From positions 62,001-126,000 of the forward strand of contig NC_016109.1 in the NCBI RefSeq assembly GCF_000269985.1: DNA of 64,000 bases, written 5' to 3'. The stretch's first letter is position 1; every line of letters starts with the position of its first letter. Positions 44,174-51,584 of this stretch are shown piece by piece. The position numbers and the translations under genes are program-made. Source of the stretch: Kitasatospora setae KM-6054 (GTDB lineage Bacteria > Actinomycetota > Actinomycetes > Streptomycetales > Streptomycetaceae). The notes below the pieces were generated by a model that searched no databases, was not told where the DNA came from, and was given only the letters and a program-made list of their open reading frames with translations.

Positions 44174-45871
44174 ATGCCCGCAAGGCCCGGCAAGGCCGCC
44201 CTGTTCGAGCAGTTCGCCGCCGACGGCATCACCCACATGTTCGGCAACCCCGGGACCGTCGAGCAGGGCTTCCTCGACCTCGCCGGCGCCGGCGCCACCC
44301 GCTACGTCCTGGCCCTGCACGAGAGCGTCGCGGTGGCCATGGCCGACGGCTACGCCCGGGCCGCGCAGCGCCCCTCGGTGGTCCAGCTGCACAGCGGCGT
44401 CGGGCTCGGCAACGCGGCCGGCATGCTCTACCAGGCCAAGCGCGGCGGCTCGCCGCTGGTCGCCCTGGTCGGGGAGGCCGGCGTGCGCTACGACGCGATG
44501 GACGCCCAGATGGCGGCGGACCTGGTGGCGATGGCCGCCCCGGTCACCAAGTACGCCACCCGCGTACTCGACCCCTCCTCCGTCCTGCGGGTGCTGCGCC
44601 GCGCGGTGAAGATCGCGATGACGCCGCCGCGCGGACCGGTCCTGGTGGTCCTGCCCGCCGACGTCCTCGACCAGGACACCGCCGAGAGCGCCGTCGCCAC
44701 CCTCGTGCCGTCCCTGCGCGCCGTCCCGGAGCCCGCCGCCGTGGCCGAGGCCGCCCGCCTGCTGACCTCGGGCACCGCCCCGCTGGTCCTGATGGGCGAC
44801 GGGATCGCCGCGAGCGGCGCCCAGCGCCAGCTGACCGCCGTCGCCGAGCGGCTGGGCGCGCCGGTGTGGGGCGTGAACTCCTCCGAGGTCAACTTCGACA
44901 CCACGCACCCGCTGTTCGCCGGCAACCTCGGCCACATGTCCGGCGCCGACAGCGCCCGGGTGGTGGGCGGCGCCGACACCGTCCTGATCGCGGGCACCTA
45001 CGTGTTCCCCGAGGTCTTCCCCAGCCTCGCGAACCCCTTCGCGCCGGGCGCCCGCATCGTGCACATCGACGCCGACGCGTACGAGATCGCGAAGAACTTC
45101 CCCGTCGACCTCGGCCTGGCCGGCGACCCCGCGCTCGCCCTCGGCGCGCTGGGCGCCGAACTGGCGTCCCGCGGCGGCGCCGCCCCGGCCCGGCCCGCCG
45201 CCCCGCGGCGACCGCACGGCCCGCACGGCCCGCACGGCCCGCACGGCCGGGACGGCCAGCAGGGGCGGGACGGCCGGGACGGCCAGCACGGCCAGCACGG
45301 CCGGGACGGCCGGCAGGGCCGGGAGGGGCTGATGGAGGCGTTCGCCCGGGAGCTGGCGGCGCGGGCCCCGGCGAACCTCGCCGTCTTCGACGAGGCGCTC
45401 ACCGCCTCCCCCGCGCTGACCCGCCACCTGCCGCCGCGGGTGCCCGGCACCTACTTCCAGACCCGCGGCGGATCACTGGGCGTCGGCATCCCCGGAGCGA
45501 TCGGCGTCAAACTGGCCCGCCCGGACCTCCAGGTGGTCGGGTTCACCGGGGACGGCGCCAGCATGTACACCGTCCAGGCCCTGTGGACCGCGGCCCGCTA
45601 CGGCGTCAGCGCCGGATTCGTCGTCTGCAACAACCGCCGCTACCGGCTGCTGGACCTGAACATCGAACGGTACTGGCAGGAGCAGGGCATCGCCCCGCAC
45701 GCCTACCCGGACGCCTTCGACCTGTCGCGCCCCGAGATCCGCTTCGCGGACCTGGCCCGCTCGCTCGGCGTCGCCGGGCAGCGGGTCGACGCGCCGGAAC
45801 AGGTCGGGCCGGCCGTCCACGCGATGCTCACCCACGACGGGCCGTACCTGGTGGACCTCGTGACCGGATGA
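44174..45871 (+). CDS. Thiamine-diphosphate-dependent enzyme with collagen-like linker
   Basis: A 565-residue member of the ThDP decarboxylase/acetolactate-synthase superfamily. The N-terminal Pyr domain reads HMFGNPGTVEQGFL and ALHESVAVAMADGYARA, with the catalytic Glu in LHE. The PP domain has GFTGDGASMYTVQALWTAA and VVCNNRRYRLL, the GDG...NN ThDP-Mg motif. This resembles benzoylformate-decarboxylase-type enzymes. Residues about 347-385 form a Gly-X-Y linker (HGPHGPHGPHGRDG and GRDGQHGQHGRDG), encoded by DNA repeats at 45210-45330. Gene order suggests that it performs a carboligation or decarboxylation on a keto-sugar or short keto acid. Confidence 0.9.
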   Translation: MPARPGKAALFEQFAADGITHMFGNPGTVEQGFLDLAGAGATRYVLALHESVAVAMADGYARAAQRPSVVQLHSGVGLGNAAGMLYQAKRGGSPLVALVGEAGVRYDAMDAQMAADLVAMAAPVTKYATRVLDPSSVLRVLRRAVKIAMTPPRGPVLVVLPADVLDQDTAESAVATLVPSLRAVPEPAAVAEAARLLTSGTAPLVLMGDGIAASGAQRQLTAVAERLGAPVWGVNSSEVNFDTTHPLFAGNLGHMSGADSARVVGGADTVLIAGTYVFPEVFPSLANPFAPGARIVHIDADAYEIAKNFPVDLGLAGDPALALGALGAELASRGGAAPARPAAPRRPHGPHGPHGPHGRDGQQGRDGRDGQHGQHGRDGRQGREGLMEAFARELAARAPANLAVFDEALTASPALTRHLPPRVPGTYFQTRGGSLGVGIPGAIGVKLARPDLQVVGFTGDGASMYTVQALWTAARYGVSAGFVVCNNRRYRLLDLNIERYWQEQGIAPHAYPDAFDLSRPEIRFADLARSLGVAGQRVDAPEQVGPAVHAMLTHDGPYLVDLVTG

Positions 45872-45975
45872 GAGACCGCCCCGCCCGCCCGACCGGCCGC
45901 CCGCCCGACTCCCCCGACCAACCGCCCGCCCGACCCCGCGACCGACCGCCCGACCAGCCGAAGGAGCACCGCGCC

Positions 45976-46425
45976 ATGCCCACGCCCCAGATTCAGCAGC
46001 AGCTCAGCGAGGCCGCCGTACGCCGGCTCGTGGAGGACTGGTACCGCGCGCTGGACCGGCACGACCCCGTCGAGGACGTCCTGCCCCACCTGGCCGCCGA
46101 CGGCCTGGTCATGCGCTTTCCCGAGGGCACCGCGCACGGGCACGAGGGCTTCCGCTCCTGGTACGACGCGGTGACGCACCGGTTCTTCGACGAGGCGCAC
46201 ACCGTGCTCACCGTGGACGTCGAGGAGATCCGCGCCGCCTCCGCCGAGGTGCGGGTCCTCGTCAACTGGCAGACCAGGACGTGGAAGGCGCCGGACGCCA
46301 CCAGCACCTGGCTGGGCTTCGACGCCCACCAGAGCTGGAGCGTCGTCCTGGAGGACGGCACCCCCCGCATCCGCGCCTACACCGTCGACTCCCTGACTCC
46401 GATGCCCGGCTCCGCCGGGCTCTGA
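45976..46425 (+). CDS. SnoaL-like/NTF2-fold protein
   Basis: A 149-residue polyketide-cyclase-like (NTF2-fold) protein, ATG behind AAGGAG. Typical blocks are RLVEDWYRALDRHDPVEDVL, FPEGTAHGHEGFRSWYDAV and TFKAP-like region RTWKAPDATSTWLGFDAHQS. The gap from the ThDP gene is filled by CGCCCGAC-type repeats. Such proteins act as cyclases, isomerases or hydrolases; no partner ketosynthase exists here, so the substrate is probably the ThDP enzyme product. Confidence 0.85.
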   Translation: MPTPQIQQQLSEAAVRRLVEDWYRALDRHDPVEDVLPHLAADGLVMRFPEGTAHGHEGFRSWYDAVTHRFFDEAHTVLTVDVEEIRAASAEVRVLVNWQTRTWKAPDATSTWLGFDAHQSWSVVLEDGTPRIRAYTVDSLTPMPGSAGL

Positions 46426-46552
46426 GAGCCGCCGTCGCCGTCCCCCACCGGGAACGGGGCCGCGGCCGCGGCGCCCGCCCGCGCCGCGTCCGCGCCCCCG
46501 TCCCCCGCCCTCCCCCTGTCCGGCAACGACGCAATTTCCGGGAGAGTCCCCC

Positions 46553-47164
46553 GTGAGAACCGTGAAACCCCTGCCGACCGGCCGGCTGGCCGGAAAACGC
46601 ATAGGCGTCCTGATGGAGAGCGACTTCGTCGAGGACGAGATCGCCTACTACCGGCGGCGCTTCGCCGAGGAGGGCGCCGAGGTCCGCCTGCTCACCCGGC
46701 TGTGGGGGCAGCCCTCCCTCACCTTCACCGGCCACGAGCACCACGCCCCGCTCGACGTCGACGGGGACCTGGAAGGCGCGGACTACCACGAACTGCTCCA
46801 GTACTCCGCGCTGATCGTCCCCGCGGGCAGCGTCGCGGACCGGCTGCGCTTCAGCGAGGACGTCGAGCAGACACCCCCCGCGCTGGAACTCCTGCGCCGC
46901 GCCTTCCGCATCCCCAGCCTGGTCAAGGCGTTCTCCTGCCACGGGCTGCAACTGCTCGCCGCCGCACCCGAACTGATCCGGGACAGGCCCGTCACCTGCC
47001 ACAACAACCTGGCCGCCGACGTACGCAACATGGGCGGCGTCTACCTCAACCAGGACCTCGTGGTGGACCGCGACCTGGTGACCTCCCGCACCGCCGACCA
47101 CTGCCACCTGCTGGCCCGCACCGTCATCGAACGGCTCTCCGTCCCGGCGCGGAGCACCGAGTGA
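46553..47164 (+). CDS. PfpI-type DJ-1 family protein
   Basis: A 203-residue protein, GTG start behind GGGAGAG. It reads KRIGVLMESDFVEDEIAYYR (Glu of the triad in FVEDE), SALIVPAGSVADRLRF, and the nucleophile motif LVKAFSCHGLQLLAAAPEL with CHG, as in PfpI and YhbO. It ends VYLNQDLVVDRDLVTSRTA, the usual C-terminal DG..LVTSR motif of the family. These proteins repair glycated or glyoxal-modified substrates or act as glyoxalases. A GTGA overlap couples it to the AGE-family gene. Confidence 0.9.
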   Translation: MRTVKPLPTGRLAGKRIGVLMESDFVEDEIAYYRRRFAEEGAEVRLLTRLWGQPSLTFTGHEHHAPLDVDGDLEGADYHELLQYSALIVPAGSVADRLRFSEDVEQTPPALELLRRAFRIPSLVKAFSCHGLQLLAAAPELIRDRPVTCHNNLAADVRNMGGVYLNQDLVVDRDLVTSRTADHCHLLARTVIERLSVPARSTE

Positions 47165-48984
47165 ACACCGCCCTGCCCTTCTCCTTCTCCGACCTCACCG
47201 CCGGCTACGTCACCGGCCACCAGGGCTCCCGCTTCACCCTGCGCACCCTGGACGGACGCGACGTCACCCTCCACCTCACCGAGACCACCACCGCCCAGCG
47301 GCTGCGCAACCTCGGCGAGCCCTACCACGACGTGAGCGCGCGGATCGGGGAACACCTGTCCCCCGGAGCCCTGGTCTTCGCCCACGGCCCCGTCTACCCG
47401 GACGGGGCGGACCTGTACTTCCAGGCCGACCGGCTGGTGTTCGCCGGGGACGCCGCCACCGCGCACCCCTACCAGGAACCCGGCTGGTGGACACGCCAGC
47501 TGGACCAGCTGGCGAAGTTCTACCGCCGCTCCCAGTTCGGCGACGGCCCCGCCGACTTCGCCCACTACCGCACCCAGGTCCGCGGCTGCGGGCACCGCAC
47601 CGCGCACCACGTCCAGGAGAGCGACACCATCTCCCGCCTCGTCTACGGGATGGCCACCGCCTACATGCTCACCGGCAACGAGGAGTACCTGGAGGTCGCC
47701 GAGCGCGGCTCCCAGTACCTCCACGACCACCTGCGCTTCCACGACGAGGCAGAAGACACCGTCTACTGGTACCACGGCGTCGACGTCGAGGGCGGCGGGG
47801 AGCGCAAGCTGTTCGCCTCCGAGTTCGGCGACGACTACCGCGCGATCCCCGCCTACGAACAGATCTACGCCCTCGTCGGCCTCGCCCAGACCTACCGCGT
47901 CACCGGCAGCCCCGTCATCAAGGCGGACATCGAAGGAACGGTCAGACTCTTCGACAAGTACTTCCACGACCCCCGCCTGGGCGGCTACTACTCCCACATC
48001 GACCCGGTCACCCTCAGCCCGCACCACGACGGACTCGGCCCCAACCGCTCCCGCAAGAACTGGAACTCCGTCGGCGACCACGCCCCCGCCTACCTCATCA
48101 ACCTGTACCTCGCCACCGGCGAGGACCGCTACCGGCGGATGCTGGAACACACCTGCGACATGATCGCCGTCCACCTCCCCGACCGCGGCCCCGACCCCAG
48201 CCCGTTCGTCAACGAGCGCTTCCACGGCGACTGGACCCCCGACCACACCTGGGGCTGGCAGCAGAACCGCGCGGTGGTCGGCCACAACCTGAAGATCGCC
48301 TGGAACCTGACGCGGACCGGCGCCGCCCTGCCCAAACGCGAATACCGCCGCCTCGCCGAACAACTCGCCCACACCATGCCCGCCGTCGGCCGCGACGGCC
48401 AGCGCGGCGGCTGGTACGACCTCCTGCAACGCGAGGCCGACAACGGCCGGCACGCCTTCGTCTGGCACAACCGCAAAACCTGGTGGCAGCAGGAACAGGC
48501 CATCCTCGCCTACCTGGTCCTCGCCGGACACACCCGCGAGGACCACTACCTGCACCACGCCCACGAGGCCGCCGCGTTCTACAACGCCTTCTTCCTCGAC
48601 CACGACGAGGGCGGCGTGCACTTCACCGTCCTCGCCGACGGCATGCCCTTCCTCATGGGCGACGAACGCCTCAAGGGCAACCACGCGATGGCGATGTACC
48701 ACAAAGCCGAACTCTGCTACCTCGCCGAGGTCTACACCCGGCTGCTGGTCCGCGGCGAGAGCCTGGACCTCTGGTTCAGGCCCCGCGGCGACGCCGACTA
48801 CCCCGGCGCCCTGCTGCGGGTGGCCCCCGACCTGCTGCCGCCCGGCCGCGTCGAACTGCAGCACGTCCTCATCGACGGAGCCCCCTGGAGCGACTTCGAC
48901 GCCGAGGCCATGACCGTCCGCCTGCCCGCGCACGACAGGGCGATGACGGTACGGGTACGCCTGCGCCCGACGGAACGCCCGTGA
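47161..48984 (+). CDS. AGE-family epimerase/isomerase with N-terminal extra domain
   Basis: A 607-residue protein. The first 100 residues form a small beta-domain (GYVTGHQGSRFTLRTLDGRD, SPGALVFAHGPVYPDGADLY). The rest is an (alpha/alpha)6 barrel of the N-acylglucosamine 2-epimerase superfamily: RLVYGMATAYMLTGNEEYLE, YEQIYALVGLAQTYRVTG, GDHAPAYLINLYLATGEDRY, HTWGWQQNRAVVGHNLKIAW (active-site His and helix), FVWHNRKTWWQQEQAILAYL and KGNHAMAMYHKAELCYLAEV. It probably epimerises or isomerises a sugar. Coupled by GTGA overlaps to pfpI and glgX. Confidence 0.88.
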   Translation: MNTALPFSFSDLTAGYVTGHQGSRFTLRTLDGRDVTLHLTETTTAQRLRNLGEPYHDVSARIGEHLSPGALVFAHGPVYPDGADLYFQADRLVFAGDAATAHPYQEPGWWTRQLDQLAKFYRRSQFGDGPADFAHYRTQVRGCGHRTAHHVQESDTISRLVYGMATAYMLTGNEEYLEVAERGSQYLHDHLRFHDEAEDTVYWYHGVDVEGGGERKLFASEFGDDYRAIPAYEQIYALVGLAQTYRVTGSPVIKADIEGTVRLFDKYFHDPRLGGYYSHIDPVTLSPHHDGLGPNRSRKNWNSVGDHAPAYLINLYLATGEDRYRRMLEHTCDMIAVHLPDRGPDPSPFVNERFHGDWTPDHTWGWQQNRAVVGHNLKIAWNLTRTGAALPKREYRRLAEQLAHTMPAVGRDGQRGGWYDLLQREADNGRHAFVWHNRKTWWQQEQAILAYLVLAGHTREDHYLHHAHEAAAFYNAFFLDHDEGGVHFTVLADGMPFLMGDERLKGNHAMAMYHKAELCYLAEVYTRLLVRGESLDLWFRPRGDADYPGALLRVAPDLLPPGRVELQHVLIDGAPWSDFDAEAMTVRLPAHDRAMTVRVRLRPTERP

Positions 48985-51104
48985 ACGCCCCCCCGACCCG
49001 CACCACGCCGCCACCGCGCCCCGCACCGCCCGCGCCGCCCGCGCCGGCGGTCCTGCCCGGCGACCCGCTGCGCCCGGGAGCGTCCCCCACCGCCGCCGGC
49101 GTCACGTTCACGGTCAACTCGCCGACCGCGCACGCCATGTGGCTGGTCCTGCTGGACGCCGCGCACGGCGGGATCCTGCGCGAGATCCGCTTCCCCGAGG
49201 AGTACCGCACCGGCGACGTCTTCACCATGACCGTCCCCGGCCTGGACCCGCGCGCCGTCCACTACGCCTTCCGCGCCCAGCACTCCCCCGGCACCCCGCC
49301 CGGACCGCTCCTGCTCGACCCCTACGCCAAAGCCCTCGCCGGAGGCGAGCACTGGGGACAGCGGCCCGCCTACCGCTCGAAGATCGTCCACGACGACTTC
49401 GACTGGCAGGACGTGCCGCACCCCCGCATCGCCCCGCAGGACCTGGTCGTCTACGAGCTGCACGTGCGCGGCTTCACCCGCCACCCCTCCGCCGCCGTGC
49501 GACACCCCGGCACCTTCGCCGGCCTGCGCGAGAAGATCCCCTACCTGCGCGCCCTGGGCGTCAACTGCGTCGAACTCATGCCCGTCCTCGAATTCGACGA
49601 GACCGACAACCCCTTCACCGACCCCGCCACCGGAGCGCCGCTGCCCGACTACTGGGGCTACAACCCGGTCGCGTTCTTCGCCCCCAAGGCCGCCTACGCC
49701 GCCGACCCCTGGGGACCGGGCCCCGTGCGCGAACTGAAGGAACTCGTCCGGGAACTGCACCGCGCCGGCATCGAGGTGATCCTCGACGTCGTCCTCAACC
49801 ACACCGCCGAGGGCGACCACCGCGGCCCCACCCTGTCCCTGCGCGCGCTCCACGACACGGCGTACTACCTCCACGACCACGACGGCTCCTACCTGAACCT
49901 CACCCGCACCGGCAACACCGTCAACGCCAACCACCCCGTCACCCGCGCCCTGCTCCTGGACTGCCTGCGCCACTGGGCGAGCGAGTTCCGCGTCGACGGC
50001 TTCCGCTTCGACATGGCCCCCATCCTCACCCGCGGCCAGGACGGCCGGCCACTGGACAACCCGCCCCTGCTGGAAGCCATCTCCCACGACCCCGTCCTCG
50101 CGCACTGCAAACTCATCGCCGAACCCTTCGACGCCAGCGGACTCGACCTGGTCGGCCGCTTCCCCTCCCACGGACGGTGGATGGAGTGGAACAGCCGCTT
50201 CCAGTACGCGGTACGGCGCTTCCTCACCGGCACCGGCGACGGGGGCGAGGAACTCGCCCACCGGATGGCCGGCTCCCCCGACCTCTACGGCCGACGCGGC
50301 CACCGCGCCTCCGTCAACCTCCTCACCAGCCACGACGGATTCACCCTCGCCGACTGGACCTCCTACGACCACCCCCACAACGAGGCGAACGGCGAACGGG
50401 GCGAGGACGGCCCCCGCGACAACGCCAGCTGGAACGCCGGCTGCGAAGGCCCCAGCGAGGACCCCGCCGTCCTGCGGCTGCGCTCCCAGCAGATCCGCAA
50501 CGCCCTGCTGCTCCTGCTCACCGCGCCCGGCGTGCCGATGCTCACCGCCGGCGACGAGTTCGGCCGCACCCAGCACGGCAACAACAACGCCTACAGCCAG
50601 GACAACGCCACCGGCTGGCTCGACTGGACACTGGCCGACACCAACGCCCACCAACTCGCCTTCGTCCGCGCCTGCCTCGCCCTGCGCGCCGCCCACCCCG
50701 TCCTGCGCCGCCCCGCCCGCGCGCCCGGCGACACACCCCCCGGCTGGCCCTACCCCGCGCTGAGCCGGCACGGCGAACTGCCCTGGCGCGGCGAGGACCC
50801 CGCCGCCGAGGGCCTGCTCGCCCTGCTGGCACACCACCAGGACGACGACGCGACGACCACCGCGGACACCGTGTTCCTCGCCGCCAACACCCGCGGCCAC
50901 ACCCGCGCCGTCCACCCGCCCCCGCCCCCCGCCGGCACCCGCTGGCACCTGTTCGCCGACACCTCCGCACCCCCCGGCCAGGACATCAACCCACCCGGCG
51001 CGCCCCCCGGCCCCGCCCTCGCCGGCCCCCTGACACTGGCCGGCCACAGCGTCACGGTCCTCGTGGCGCACCCCGCAGAGACAGGTGACGAACGTGACCT
51101 TTGA
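48981..51104 (+). CDS. glgX: Glycogen debranching enzyme (GlgX/TreX-like isoamylase)
   Basis: A 707-residue GH13_11 enzyme. It has an N-terminal CBM48-like region (LRPGASPTAAGVTFTVNSPT), then VYELHVRGFTRH, EVILDVVLNHTAEGD, FRVDGFRFDMAPILTR with the nucleophile Asp, AHCKLIAEPFDASGL with Glu, and VNLLTSHDGFTLADW with Asp. NNAYSQDN and the debranching-type TAGDEFGRTQHGNNN region are typical. It removes alpha-1,6 branches from glycogen and frees maltooligosaccharides for TreS-type chemistry. Coupled to the AGE gene and overlapping the STAS gene by 20 bases. Confidence 0.95.
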   Translation: MNAPPTRTTPPPRPAPPAPPAPAVLPGDPLRPGASPTAAGVTFTVNSPTAHAMWLVLLDAAHGGILREIRFPEEYRTGDVFTMTVPGLDPRAVHYAFRAQHSPGTPPGPLLLDPYAKALAGGEHWGQRPAYRSKIVHDDFDWQDVPHPRIAPQDLVVYELHVRGFTRHPSAAVRHPGTFAGLREKIPYLRALGVNCVELMPVLEFDETDNPFTDPATGAPLPDYWGYNPVAFFAPKAAYAADPWGPGPVRELKELVRELHRAGIEVILDVVLNHTAEGDHRGPTLSLRALHDTAYYLHDHDGSYLNLTRTGNTVNANHPVTRALLLDCLRHWASEFRVDGFRFDMAPILTRGQDGRPLDNPPLLEAISHDPVLAHCKLIAEPFDASGLDLVGRFPSHGRWMEWNSRFQYAVRRFLTGTGDGGEELAHRMAGSPDLYGRRGHRASVNLLTSHDGFTLADWTSYDHPHNEANGERGEDGPRDNASWNAGCEGPSEDPAVLRLRSQQIRNALLLLLTAPGVPMLTAGDEFGRTQHGNNNAYSQDNATGWLDWTLADTNAHQLAFVRACLALRAAHPVLRRPARAPGDTPPGWPYPALSRHGELPWRGEDPAAEGLLALLAHHQDDDATTTADTVFLAANTRGHTRAVHPPPPPAGTRWHLFADTSAPPGQDINPPGAPPGPALAGPLTLAGHSVTVLVAHPAETGDERDL

Positions 51105-51435
51105 GGCCTACTACGGCATCACCGGCTCCACCGCGACGATCCACCTCACCGGCGAACTGCCCGAACGACGGGTACCCGCCCTGCGCGGCCTCGTCGAACA
51201 AGCCCTGCAACGCCCGCTGAACCGCCTCGTCCTGCGCGTACACGGCCTGCGCTCCATCTGCGCCGGCGGCGTGCGCTGCCTCGCCCACACCCAGCAACTC
51301 CTCCCCCGGGGCGCGCAGATCACCGTCGACGGCGCGGGAACGGCCGTACGGCGCGCCCTGACCGCCGCCGGCCTCGACACCGCCATGACCCTCACCGACG
51401 ACCCCACCCACACCACCGGCCCCGCCGGCGCCTGA
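51085..51435 (+). CDS. STAS-domain protein, anti-sigma-antagonist-like, altered phosphosite
   Basis: A 116-residue STAS protein, GTG start inside glgX. The fold is recognised from STATIHLTGELPERRVPALR and RLVLRVHGLRSICAGGVRCL. In ordinary anti-sigma antagonists the loop reads DSSG(L/V)xxL with a phosphorylatable Ser; here it is CAGGVRCL, so the conserved Ser is Ala/Gly. A lone STAS protein in a carbohydrate operon with no partner kinase suggests a constitutively active or non-signalling version. Confidence 0.78.
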   Translation: MTNVTFEAYYGITGSTATIHLTGELPERRVPALRGLVEQALQRPLNRLVLRVHGLRSICAGGVRCLAHTQQLLPRGAQITVDGAGTAVRRALTAAGLDTAMTLTDDPTHTTGPAGA

Positions 51436-51584
51436 CCCCCCGCCCACGCCGCCCCGCCGCAGCGGCCCGCCCGGCCCGCCCGGCGGCGGCGGGCGCCCGG
51501 CCCACCCCGCCGCGACGCCCGTCCCGACCGTGACCGTGACCGTCCTGATCGTCCTGACCGAACGACCGAGGGAGAACTCCGGTA

